Made by a program: the position numbers and the translations under genes | Shown here: positions 8,502 to 15,616 of the stretch, in pieces | Layout of the letters: the number at the start of each line of letters is the position of its first letter | Numbering within the stretch: the stretch's first letter is position 1 | Notes under the pieces: model-generated | Told to the model about the DNA's origin: nothing | Databases searched by the model: none | Seen by the model: only the letters and a program-made list of their open reading frames with translations | NCBI GenBank assembly: GCA_020200995.1 | Contig: JAIVHQ010000021.1 | Coordinates: forward strand, 1-17,733 | DNA from: Flavobacteriales bacterium | GTDB taxonomy: Bacteria; Bacteroidota; Bacteroidia; Flavobacteriales_D; Cryomorphaceae | DNA: 17,733 bases | Direction: 5' to 3'

Positions 8502-9506
8502 ATGGGCGCGATGCTGAACTTAAGTATAATCATTCCGTGTAGAAATGAGGAAAAGTACATTTGGCAATGTATTCAATCTGTGCTGGAGAATGACTACCCG
8601 ATCGATGATTATGAGCTTATTATCGCCGATGGCCGATCGAGTGACAGAACGGTTGAAATCGTCAACGAAATCATTCGGGACCACCCCAACGTTTCGATGA
8701 TTGACAATCCGAAGAAGATTGCCCCCGCTGCCATGAATTTGGGAATCCAAAAGGCAAAGGGCAAAATAATCATGAGGATGGACGCCCATACAGCATATCC
8801 AAAGAACTACATATCACGGCTGCTGCACTGGAAGGACAAATTATCGGCCGATAATGTCGGAGGGGTTTCGATGGCCGATGTGCTGAACAAAAACCCGACT
8901 TCAGTTGCCATCAAATCTGTATTGAGCAATAAGTTTGGGGTGGGAAATTCCTTTTTCAGAACCGGGGCAGAGGGCGTACTGGAAGTAGACACAGTACCTT
9001 TTGGCTGCTACGATAAGAAACTGCTGCTCGAGGTCGGGGGGTACGATGAACGCCTGGTGCGAAATCAGGACATCGAACTGAATAAGAGGTTAAAACAACA
9101 GGGAAAGTCCATTTACCTTATACCCGAGGTGAAATGCACCTATTACGCCAGAGAAAATTTTCGGAGCCTGGCAAAGAACAACTACGACAACGGTAAATGG
9201 AACATCCTCACCGTTTACATCACGAAAAATGTATCGGCTTTAAGCATTCGTCACTTCATTCCGCTTTGCTTCGTACTCGCTTTGGTAGGGCCTTTGATTC
9301 TGAGCTTTTGGAAGTCTCCGATTATATTTCTCACCCCGATAGTATTATTTTTGTACACCGTTGTTTTGTTGAGGGTTATTTCGAAAATGGACAAAAGTGA
9401 TACGAATCAATGGTCTTTGTTCGCCGCTTTCGCCACGCTGCATTTTTCTTATGGGTTGGGGTCACTGATCGGATTGTTTAACCTGGGAAAACTTTTCAGT
9501 AAATGA
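8502..9506 (+). CDS. Glycosyltransferase family 2, ExoA-like with C-terminal membrane helices
   Basis: The 334-residue inverting GT-A enzyme begins with LSIIIPCRNEEKYI (about residues 7-20). It carries the nucleotide-binding acid in IIADGRSSDRT (D43), the metal-site acid in MRMDAHTAYP (D94), VPFGCYDKKLL, and a late acid in RNQDIELNKRLKQQGK. The C-terminus has about three hydrophobic helices (roughly 245-330). The arrangement resembles succinoglycan ExoA-type transferases. It probably adds one sugar to the lipid-linked unit at the membrane. ATG at 8502 and ATG at 8511 are both possible starts; the second sits closer to the conserved beta strand. It follows the broken Wzy-like gene after about 108 bases in which I see no promoter, and its stop overlaps the next start (ATGA, 9503-9506). 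Confidence 0.88.
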   Translation: MGAMLNLSIIIPCRNEEKYIWQCIQSVLENDYPIDDYELIIADGRSSDRTVEIVNEIIRDHPNVSMIDNPKKIAPAAMNLGIQKAKGKIIMRMDAHTAYPKNYISRLLHWKDKLSADNVGGVSMADVLNKNPTSVAIKSVLSNKFGVGNSFFRTGAEGVLEVDTVPFGCYDKKLLLEVGGYDERLVRNQDIELNKRLKQQGKSIYLIPEVKCTYYARENFRSLAKNNYDNGKWNILTVYITKNVSALSIRHFIPLCFVLALVGPLILSFWKSPIIFLTPIVLFLYTVVLLRVISKMDKSDTNQWSLFAAFATLHFSYGLGSLIGLFNLGKLFSK

Positions 9507-10654
9507 GCAGCCAGGCTGAGTATAAGAAGGGAATTGCCCATATTTTGAATGCCACTCCCGAGCAGGTTTTTCTTTACTGGAAAGGCCGTGTGGGTCTCTA
9601 TGCGCTGCTCAGAGCAATGGGGATTGGCAAAGGCGATGAGGTCATTCTTCCTGCATTCACCTGCGTGGTGGTGCCGAATGCCATTCTATATGCGGGTGCC
9701 ACACCCGTTTATGTCGATGTAAATCCCGACACATTTCTGCCCCGCCCGGATCAGATCAAAGCAGCGGTAACTGAAAGAACAAAATGTATTTTGGTGCAAA
9801 ACACCTTCGGGCTGTCTCACCAAGTTGACGAGATTTGTACCTACGCCAGGGACAAAAAAATCTATACCATAGAGGATTGCACCCACGGATTTGGCGGAAC
9901 GTACAAAGGGCAACCCAACGGAAGCTTCAGTGACGCCGCCTTCTATTCCACCCAGTGGAACAAACCTTTCTCAACAGGTGTGGGAGGGTTTGCGTACCTG
10001 AGAAATACCGATTTGCAAGAAGACCTGATGAAAGTGAACGAGGCCCTTATTCCTGTGCCCGCCGCGAAAAACTTTTCTTTGCGACTTCTTATACTGCTGA
10101 ATAAGTATCTCTTAAACGATTTTACCTATTGGACGCTTCTCAAACTTTACCGCTTTTTGAGCAAAACGGGTTTGGTGATTGGCTCTTCGGGCGGTGGTGA
10201 AATTGCATCGACTGAAATGCCCGAAGATTACTTCATGGCGTCTTCTAAAGTCCAGCACAGTCAAGGGGTCAGGGGCTTGAAAAAATTACCGGAAGACTTG
10301 AAGCTCAGAAAGCGAAATGCCCTGAAGCTGAATGACTGGATGCGTGAAAACGGAAAGTATCACATTGATCATTCACTTGTTTCAAACCACAGTTTTTTGA
10401 AGTACCCGGTCATCTGCAAAGACAAGGACCTGTTTACCGCGAAGGCCAACGAGAGCAATATCAGGCTTGGTGATTGGTTCAATAGCTTATTGCACCCCGT
10501 TCAGGGCACGTTGTCGCCATGGGGCATTGATGATGAAAACCAATTTCCCATCGCCGCCGCCACATCCAAAAAGATTTTGAACCTTCCTGCGGATACAGAG
10601 AATATTGAAAAACTCCTGGAATTTTTGGAGGACAATAAGGCACTCATTGAATAG
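9503..10654 (+). CDS. DegT/DnrJ/EryC1/StrS-family PLP aminotransferase
   Basis: The 383-residue protein belongs to the sugar aminotransferase family, which uses pyridoxal phosphate to aminate keto-sugar nucleotides. Visible are GKGDEVILPAFTCVVVPNAI (about 42-61), YVDVNPDTFLP, the PLP-ring acid in TIEDCTHGFGG (D125), and the candidate Schiff-base lysine in STQWNKPFSTGVGG (K154). The second half is divergent, with a hydrophobic stretch LLILLNKYLL near 186-195 and TYWTLLKLYRFL. This suggests an atypical subgroup rather than a classic 4-aminotransferase. The start overlaps the GT2 stop by four bases. It differs clearly from the other aminotransferase in this locus, so the two probably act on different substrates or at different steps. 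Confidence 0.85.
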   Translation: MSSQAEYKKGIAHILNATPEQVFLYWKGRVGLYALLRAMGIGKGDEVILPAFTCVVVPNAILYAGATPVYVDVNPDTFLPRPDQIKAAVTERTKCILVQNTFGLSHQVDEICTYARDKKIYTIEDCTHGFGGTYKGQPNGSFSDAAFYSTQWNKPFSTGVGGFAYLRNTDLQEDLMKVNEALIPVPAAKNFSLRLLILLNKYLLNDFTYWTLLKLYRFLSKTGLVIGSSGGGEIASTEMPEDYFMASSKVQHSQGVRGLKKLPEDLKLRKRNALKLNDWMRENGKYHIDHSLVSNHSFLKYPVICKDKDLFTAKANESNIRLGDWFNSLLHPVQGTLSPWGIDDENQFPIAAATSKKILNLPADTENIEKLLEFLEDNKALIE

Positions 10655-10764
10655 CGGAAGCTGAAGAGATGGACTCAATTCGAAATCCGGTTTATGCATC
10701 ACGAAAATTTTGGGTTGATTCGCAAGCTGAACACCGGTCGTAGAAAAACACGAAAACAGATACC

Positions 10765-11838
10765 ATGAAAATACTCACCATCGTAGGCGCACGCCCCCAA
10801 TTTGTAAAAGCCGCCACCATCAGCCGCGCAGTCGCAGCCACCGCCGGGGTGGAGGAGGTGATCATCCACACCGGGCAGCATTTCGATGCCAACATGAGCG
10901 AGGTCTTTTTCAAGGAAATGGACATCCCCGAGCCGCGTTACAACCTCGACATACACTCCCTCGGCCATGGCGCCATGACCGGTCGCATGCTCGAGGCCAT
11001 CGAAAAGATCATCCTCGACGAGCAACCCGACGTCCTCCAGGTATACGGCGATACCAACTCCACCTTGGCGGGCGCCCTCGCCGCGCGAAAGCTCCACGTA
11101 AAGGTGGGCCACGTGGAGGCCGGCCTGCGCAGCTTCAATATGGCCATGCCAGAAGAGGTGAACCGAATCCTCACCGATCGCATTTCCGACTTCCTGTATT
11201 GCCCCACCGACAGCGCTGTGGCCAACCTCCATGCCGAGGGTTTTGACGGGTTCCAAAGCGAAGTGGTGCGCACCGGCGATGTGATGCTCGATGCGGCCCG
11301 CTATTATGCGCAGCACTCGGCCGAAAAATCGACCCTCGACCCCGCCTTGCTCCGCGGCGACTTTGCCCTCTGCACCCTGCACCGCGCCGAGAATACCGAC
11401 GACCCCGCGCGCCTCAGTGCTTTTGCGGAAGCACTGAACACCATACACCGCGATAGCCGTGTCATCCTGCCCCTACATCCGCGCACCAAGGCTAAGTTGA
11501 AGACAACCGGTATCGAGCTGCAAGTCGACTTGATAGATCCCGTGGGCTACTTTGAAATGATCGAACTGCTCAAGCACTGCAGCCTTGTGCTCACCGACAG
11601 CGGCGGACTCCAAAAGGAGGCCTTCTTTTTCGGAAAAAATTGCGTGACCCTCCGCGACCAAACCGAGTGGGTGGAGCTCGTGGAGCAGGGGTACAACGTT
11701 CTGGCCGAGCCCGATGCGGACGATGTGATGGCGAAACACGAAGAGATGCGCCTCCGCAAAAACGACTTTAGCCGCGACCTCTATGGTGACGGGAATGCCG
11801 CTGAAGCCATTGTGCGACATCTCACCGAAAGATTATAG
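10765..11838 (+). CDS. wecB: UDP-N-acetylglucosamine 2-epimerase, non-hydrolysing
   Basis: The enzyme interconverts UDP-GlcNAc and UDP-ManNAc, supplying ManNAc-type precursors. The 357 residues are a normal full length. Family landmarks are IVGARPQFVKA at the N-terminus with K15, VYGDTNST (D96), GHVEAGLRS (E118), MPEEVNR (E130/E131), TLHRAENTD (H206), LPLHPRT and TDSGGLQKEA. These correspond to the catalytic and binding residues known for WecB/MnaA. No UDP-ManNAc dehydrogenase (wecC) is present in the window, so the end product may be ManNAc itself or the pathway may continue elsewhere. Base composition is more G+C-rich than the genes just to the left. A 110-base gap precedes it with no recognisable -7 box. 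Confidence 0.95.
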   Translation: MKILTIVGARPQFVKAATISRAVAATAGVEEVIIHTGQHFDANMSEVFFKEMDIPEPRYNLDIHSLGHGAMTGRMLEAIEKIILDEQPDVLQVYGDTNSTLAGALAARKLHVKVGHVEAGLRSFNMAMPEEVNRILTDRISDFLYCPTDSAVANLHAEGFDGFQSEVVRTGDVMLDAARYYAQHSAEKSTLDPALLRGDFALCTLHRAENTDDPARLSAFAEALNTIHRDSRVILPLHPRTKAKLKTTGIELQVDLIDPVGYFEMIELLKHCSLVLTDSGGLQKEAFFFGKNCVTLRDQTEWVELVEQGYNVLAEPDADDVMAKHEEMRLRKNDFSRDLYGDGNAAEAIVRHLTERL

Positions 11839-11863
11839 CGGGCTCTTCGTTATTCGGTTTTTT
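11824..11863 (+). terminator. Candidate intrinsic terminator after wecB
   Basis: ACCGAA (11824-11829) pairs perfectly with TTCGGT (11853-11858), and a run of six T (11858-11863) follows. The stem is short (6 bp), the loop is 23 nt, and the left arm lies in the last codons of wecB, so it is a weak candidate. It fits with a new transcription unit beginning at the next gene, which has its own -7 box. Confidence 0.4.
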
Positions 11864-11930
11864 GTCAACAGTTCTAATTTTGCTTCTTTGAATCGTCCAT
11901 CTCTTTCTAATTTTTAATATCGCTTTTGAA

Positions 11931-11998
11931 GCCGATAATTTAATATATAGGCAATATTGCCGATATTATAAATTATTGGTGTATAAGCCGATATTATT
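11931..11998. repeat. Three copies of a GCCGATAwTwTw motif at exact 28-bp spacing
   Basis: GCCGATAATTTA (11931), GCCGATATTATA (11959) and GCCGATATTATT (11987) start exactly 28 bases apart in an A+T-rich stretch between wecB and the second aminotransferase. A perfect 12-bp palindrome, GGCAATATTGCC (11950-11961), overlaps the start of the second copy. The bases between motifs are not conserved. Iterated sites like this can bind a regulator, but nothing in the window identifies one. Confidence 0.6.
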
Positions 11999-12220
11999 CA
12001 TGGTGAGGTTGCCCTGAAACATGAGAGTACAATGGGAAAGCATGACTCTAAAAGCATCATGACTTGTGATATCACTGGTTCGCGGCGGGCAAGAGGTCCG
12101 GGTAAATGGCTCGAACCGCTCAAGCGCGTGCTGAGGGTAATGTGACTGTGCCCGTGTTAAAGAAGTGATCGCGTAATCCGCGTTCCATCTACACCACATC
12201 CGAGGTTGCCGCTTAGTGTG
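11999..12220 (+). other. Intergenic leader region before the second aminotransferase
   Basis: No gene is supported here; antisense reading frames running into 12469 are shadows of the downstream gene. Small elements seen are CATGACT repeated at 12041 and 12058, and a perfect 10-bp palindrome GTGATATCAC at 12066-12075. With the repeats to its left, the whole wecB-to-aminotransferase gap is about 400 bases, long for this otherwise compact locus. Confidence 0.4.
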
Positions 12221-12228
12221 TACCTTTG
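12221..12228 (+). promoter_or_regulatory. -7 box TACCTTTG of the second aminotransferase
   Basis: TACCTTTG is an exact match to the Bacteroidetes TAnnTTTG -7 element. The ATG at 12246 lies 17 bases after it, giving the short leader often seen in this phylum. This supports ATG 12246 rather than the upstream in-frame GTG at 12216, which would place the promoter inside the gene. No -33 TTG at the usual spacing is evident. Confidence 0.6.
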
Positions 12229-12245
12229 CGGGAAATACAGCGCCA

Positions 12246-13466
12246 ATGATACCTTTCTCGCCACCAAGGATGGACCAAAAGATTGTGGATGAAGTCACGA
12301 AAGCCCTCATGTCGGGCTGGATCACCACGGGGCCGCGCACCAAGCAATTTGAAAAAGAGATTTCGGAGTATACGGGAGCAAAGAAAACCGTGTGCTTCGG
12401 ATCGGCCACTGCAGGCATAGAGCTGGTACTGCGCTGGTTCGAGATCGGACCCGGCGATGAGGTCATCATTCCCGCCTACACCTACTGCGCCACGGCCAAT
12501 GTGGTGCTCCATTGCGGGGCTGTGCCTGTGATGGTCGACTGCCTGCCCGATGGGTTCAATATGGACCCCGCGAAGGCCCGCGCTGCAGTCACCGAGCGCA
12601 CCAAAGCCATCATTCCCGTCGATATCGCCGGCTTTCCGTGCGATTACGATGCGCTGTGGGACATCGTCAGGGATCCCGAACTCAACAAGCTGTTCAAGCC
12701 TTCAGGCAAAATTCAGGAAGCCCTCGGCCGCATGGCCCTGCTCGCCGACTCGGCCCACGGATTCGGGGCGGCTTACAAAGGTCGAAAACTCGGATCGGTG
12801 GCAGACGGTACAGCTTTCTCTTTCCATGCAGTGAAAAACCTGACAACGGCTGAAGGCGGGGCTATCTGCCTCAACTTTCCCGACCACTTTGACCACGAAG
12901 AGGCCTATAAGTGGCTCACCACCATGAGCCTTCATGGCCAAAACAAAGACGCCCTGGCCAAAACCCAAAAAGGAGCCTGGCGCTACGACGTGATTGCCCC
13001 GGGCTACAAGTGCAACATGACCGACATTCAGGCCGCCATCGGCTTGGTGGAGCTCGGCAGGTATGAATCTGAGACCCTTCCTCGGCGCAGAGAGCTGTGC
13101 CACAGGTATACCGAGGCCTTCGCAGGTCACGGTTGGGCGCAGACACCCAAATTTATCGACGGTGAATCGGAGACTTCTTACCACCTGTACCAGCTTCGTC
13201 TCGAAGGATTTACCGAAGACGAGCGCGATGCGGTAATCGCCGAAATCGCCGAACGGGATGTGGCAGTCAATGTACACTTCATTCCCTTGCCCATGCTCAC
13301 GGCCTACAAGAACCTCGGGTACCGAATGAAGGACTATCCATTCGCATACAGCCGCTATACCAATGAGATCAGCCTTCCGCTTTACTACGACCTCACCGAC
13401 GAGCAGGTAGATGCTGTGGTTGGCGCCGTAGTGGCCGCTGTGGAAAAAGTGAGCCATCGTGGTTAA
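12246..13466 (+). CDS. DegT/DnrJ/EryC1/StrS-family sugar aminotransferase
   Basis: The PLP-dependent enzyme (406 residues from ATG 12246) probably aminates a 4-keto sugar nucleotide for the repeat unit. The start MIPFSPPRMDQKIVDEV is typical of the family. Other landmarks are SGWITTGPRTKQFE, a glycine-rich phosphate site in CFGSATAGIEL (about 50-60), PGDEVIIPAYTYCATAN, the PLP acid in LADSAHGFGA (D168), and the Schiff-base lysine in SFHAVKNLTTAEGG (K197), then GYKCNMTDIQAAIGL. An in-frame GTG at 12216 is rejected because a -7 box overlaps that segment. The stop overlaps the GTG start of the sugar transferase by 8 bases, so the pair is translationally coupled. This fits a PglE/PglC-like arrangement in which the aminated sugar is the one loaded onto undecaprenyl phosphate; the substrate is inferred, not seen. 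Confidence 0.92.
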   Translation: MIPFSPPRMDQKIVDEVTKALMSGWITTGPRTKQFEKEISEYTGAKKTVCFGSATAGIELVLRWFEIGPGDEVIIPAYTYCATANVVLHCGAVPVMVDCLPDGFNMDPAKARAAVTERTKAIIPVDIAGFPCDYDALWDIVRDPELNKLFKPSGKIQEALGRMALLADSAHGFGAAYKGRKLGSVADGTAFSFHAVKNLTTAEGGAICLNFPDHFDHEEAYKWLTTMSLHGQNKDALAKTQKGAWRYDVIAPGYKCNMTDIQAAIGLVELGRYESETLPRRRELCHRYTEAFAGHGWAQTPKFIDGESETSYHLYQLRLEGFTEDERDAVIAEIAERDVAVNVHFIPLPMLTAYKNLGYRMKDYPFAYSRYTNEISLPLYYDLTDEQVDAVVGAVVAAVEKVSHRG

Positions 13467-14049
13467 ATTTCTATTTGATCGGGCTGCGGCTTTCGTGGGA
13501 CTCATTGTTCTTTTGCCGCTGCTCATCTCCCTTGCTGTCGCGGTGGCCCTCGATTCGCGCGGCGGTGCGTTTTTCGTTCAGCAGCGCACGGGGCGACACG
13601 GCCGGCTGTTTGGCATGTTCAAGTTTCGCACCATGCGGCCTTTTTCGGAAAAAGAGGGAAAGCTCACCGTCGGGAGCAAGGACCCGAGGGTGACCCGTGT
13701 CGGTTACATTTTACGAAAGTACAAGCTCGACGAGCTGCCTCAACTCATCAACGTACTCAAGGCCGATATGAGCCTGGTAGGCCCGCGGCCCGAAGTGCCC
13801 GAGTATGTGGCCATGTACACCCCCGAGCAGCGCCGCGTGCTTGAGGTGCGCCCGGGGATCACCGACTACGCCTCGCTCCGCTATTTTCACGAAAGTGAGC
13901 TCCTCGCGAGCAGTGCCGATCCTGAGCAAACCTATATCAGAGAGGTGATGCCTGCCAAGCTGGCGCTGAACCTGGAGTACATTAAAAGACGAAGTTTTTT
14001 AGGAGATATTAAAGTACTAATAATCACAGTTTCACGTATTTTCACCTGA
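13459..14049 (+). CDS. Undecaprenyl-phosphate sugar-phosphate transferase (small PglC-like PGT)
   Basis: The 196-residue monotopic phosphoglycosyl transferase transfers a sugar phosphate to undecaprenyl phosphate and so starts chain assembly at the inner membrane. The N-terminal re-entrant helix spans about residues 8-31, with the family's mid-helix Pro (P20). Conserved motifs are QQRTGRHGRLF, MFKFRTM (53-59), the catalytic Asp-Glu in KLDELPQLINVL (D91, E92), SLVGPRPE (105-112), and a late VRPGITDYASL. The size fits the minimal PglC class rather than the longer WbaP/WcaJ proteins with extra helices. The start is GTG at 13459, overlapping the aminotransferase stop by 8 bases. It is the last gene of the + strand polysaccharide run and converges with pyrophosphatase 45 bases later. 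Confidence 0.93.
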   Translation: MVKFLFDRAAAFVGLIVLLPLLISLAVAVALDSRGGAFFVQQRTGRHGRLFGMFKFRTMRPFSEKEGKLTVGSKDPRVTRVGYILRKYKLDELPQLINVLKADMSLVGPRPEVPEYVAMYTPEQRRVLEVRPGITDYASLRYFHESELLASSADPEQTYIREVMPAKLALNLEYIKRRSFLGDIKVLIITVSRIFT

Positions 14050-14094
14050 AGTAGCTGTTTGCTTAGAAATAACAGCTGATCAGCAGAGGTTTCA

Positions 14095-14646
14095 TCATTT
14101 AGAAAACCGTTCTATGTAACGTAGGTAACACTCATCAATGATTTCGAGCGCCGCTTTCTTGCCCTGAAACTCATCTACCTCCACTGTTTTATTTTCAAGC
14201 TTTTTGTACTCTTCAAAGAAATTTCGGAGCTCTGAGATCAGGTGTTCGGGCAGATCACCGATGTCGTTGATATGGTTCATGCTCGGATCGCCGGCGGCCA
14301 CTGCGATGATTTTTTCATCGTTTTCGCCGTTATCGATCATCTCCATCATTCCGATCACTTTGGCGGGAACAATGCAAAGGGGAACCACGTCGATTTGTGA
14401 CAGCACCAGAATGTCGAGGGGGTCGTTGTCTTCGCCGTAGGTTTGAGGGATAAAGCCATAGTTGGCAGGGTAGTACATGGCTGAATAGAGGACGCGATCG
14501 AGGATGAGCAGACCGCTTTCTTTGTCGAGCTCATACTTTGCACGGGTGCCTCCGGGAATTTCGATGATGGAACTCACGTGATCTTTGTTTTCGTGTCTCG
14601 GGTTCACATGGTGCCAGGGATTGAATCTTTTGCTCATATTGCTCAT
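14095..14646 (-). CDS. ppa: Inorganic pyrophosphatase, family I
   Basis: This soluble enzyme hydrolyses pyrophosphate released by biosynthesis, including nucleotide-sugar formation. The 183 residues carry the family I core: IIEIPGGTRAKYELDKE (about 27-43), YPANYGFIPQTYGEDNDPLDILV (about 59-81) with the metal-binding acids D73, D75 and D78 of the DxDPxD signature, and a later GENDEKIIAV. Starts at 14646 and 14637 (both ATG) are possible. No TAnnTTTG box lies just upstream, so it may be co-transcribed with tRNA-Pro, whose 3' end is about 130 bases before it. It is convergent with the polysaccharide locus and marks its right border. Confidence 0.95.
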   Translation of the reverse strand: MSNMSKRFNPWHHVNPRHENKDHVSSIIEIPGGTRAKYELDKESGLLILDRVLYSAMYYPANYGFIPQTYGEDNDPLDILVLSQIDVVPLCIVPAKVIGMMEMIDNGENDEKIIAVAAGDPSMNHINDIGDLPEHLISELRNFFEEYKKLENKTVEVDEFQGKKAALEIIDECYLRYIERFSK

Positions 14647-14777
14647 GGTTTTTTTTTATTACAAAATGGTTTTAGCGGAGGCAGTTTCGTCCTATGATTT
14701 AAATATTTAGAGTCTGTTAATGATACGGTCAACAGGTTTTGTGTAGCGTTTCGATGATTTTGAAATGGAGGTAGGAG

Positions 14778-14850
14778 TCGGGGTGGCCGGACTCGAACCG
14801 GCGGCCTCTACGTCCCGAACGTAGCACGCTACCAACTGCGCCACACCCCG
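14778..14850 (-). tRNA. tRNA-Pro, anticodon CGG
   Basis: The 73-nt cloverleaf folds cleanly: acceptor CGGGGTG/CACCCCG, D arm GCGC/GCGT with loop AGTTGGTA, anticodon stem CTACG/CGTAG, T arm GCCGG/CCGGC with loop TTCGAGT, and discriminator A. The anticodon loop TTCGGGA gives anticodon CGG, which reads proline codon CCG. The CCA end is not encoded. Confidence 0.96.
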
Positions 14851-14861
14851 ATGGTGTACCA

Positions 14862-14893
14862 CAAAGTTAAGTTATAGTTCCGCTGCCCCCCAA
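14862..14893 (-). promoter_or_regulatory. Promoter of tRNA-Pro (TTG, 21-bp spacer, TAACTTTG)
   Basis: On the minus strand, TAACTTTG (14869-14862) matches the TAnnTTTG -7 element exactly, and a TTG (14893-14891) lies 21 bases upstream as a -33 element. The box ends 11 bases before the tRNA 5' end. This is the best-supported promoter in the window and helps date the sequence to Bacteroidetes. Confidence 0.65.
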
Positions 14894-14904
14894 TTTCGGG
14901 GATG

Positions 14905-14932
14905 AAAAAAGGGACGCAGATGAGTGCGTCCC
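14905..14932 (-). terminator. Rho-independent terminator after the CBS-domain gene
   Basis: On the minus strand an 8-bp perfect stem, GGGACGCA/TGCGTCCC with a 6-nt loop, is followed by TTTTTT. It lies about 45 bases after the stop of the CBS-domain gene and before the tRNA promoter, separating the two transcription units. Confidence 0.85.
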
Positions 14933-14978
14933 TTCAGGTATCGAAGTCCGATTTCACAGCTTCTTAATAGGTTAATCC

Positions 14979-15398
14979 TCAATACTGCTTGAGTAGATAG
15001 TCGATGATGTCGGTTGAGGTGACGATGCCGGTTGGAGTTCCGTTTTCGGATACGGGCAGTGAGTGAAACGAATGGCTTACGAGCATCTCCGCTGCATCGC
15101 GGATCGTGGTTTCAGGCGAAATCGAAGTGGGGTGGTGGGTCATTACCTGATCGATGCTCAGCATGTCGAGAACGGCCTCATCGCTGTCACCCTGATTTTC
15201 GAACATGGTGCCGAAACTCAGGCGGTTCATGTCGTTCTTGCTTATGATGCCGGCCAACTTCTCGCCTTCCAAAACAGGGAGGTGCCTGATGTTGCCTTTG
15301 GCGAAAATGGACTTTACATCGCGCAGGGTGTGCTTTGTCTTGTCGACCGTTACCAGGTCTGTGGTCATTATTTCCGATACGGGTGCTCTTTTTTTCAT
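14979..15398 (-). CDS. Protein with two CBS domains
   Basis: The 139-residue protein consists of almost nothing but a CBS pair, a module that binds adenosine nucleotides as an energy or ligand sensor. The first CBS repeat runs from VSEIMTTDLVTVD through HLPVLEGEKLAGIISKND (about 7-55). The second runs from VMTHHPTSISPETTI through SLPVSENGTPTGIVTSTDIIDYL (about 84-136). No catalytic or DNA-binding domain is attached, so the partner is unknown. It starts at ATG 15398. A CAACTTTG on the minus strand (15428-15421), one base off the -7 consensus, could be its promoter. It is followed by a clear intrinsic terminator. Confidence 0.92.
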   Translation of the reverse strand: MKKRAPVSEIMTTDLVTVDKTKHTLRDVKSIFAKGNIRHLPVLEGEKLAGIISKNDMNRLSFGTMFENQGDSDEAVLDMLSIDQVMTHHPTSISPETTIRDAAEMLVSHSFHSLPVSENGTPTGIVTSTDIIDYLLKQY

Positions 15399-15616
15399 GT
15401 AATAGATTTTAAATGTTGCTCAAAGTTGGTTGTTATTCCTTAAAAATTGTGTGACAAAGGTCAGCTCGAAGTTTGATTTTTATCAGGTTTTGATTGCCCT
15501 GCGGGTAGAGGTGCTTCCGATTCCACGAATCATACGCCGGGTTCAACGGATAAATTTCGAACTTTGCCTCAGCTATAGCTCTGCGCCAAATGAGGTGGCG
15601 GTGAAAAACTTTTGAT

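Noticed and set aside
8167..8517. Plus-strand ORF in the third frame across the Wzy-like gene end
   Set aside because: The correct membrane-protein sequence is in another frame over the same bases; this one is a Cys/Ser/Trp-rich shadow.
10699..11448. Long minus-strand ORF opposite wecB
   Set aside because: It is a shadow frame of a well-conserved wecB; its composition follows the complement of that gene and matches no family.
12216..12245. Upstream in-frame GTG start (12216) for the second aminotransferase
   Set aside because: The family start matches MIPFSPP at ATG 12246, and a TAnnTTTG box at 12221-12228 lies inside the extra segment.
11966..12469. Minus-strand ORF across the wecB-aminotransferase gap
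   Set aside because: Half of it is antisense to the aminotransferase and its translation resembles no protein family.
12702..13526. 274-residue minus-strand ORF opposite the second aminotransferase
   Set aside because: It lies entirely antisense to clear DegT motifs and a sugar transferase start, with no recognisable domain or promoter.
14778..14850. tRNA-Pro as an integration attachment site for the polysaccharide locus
   Set aside because: No second copy of the tRNA 3' end and no integrase gene are present in the window.
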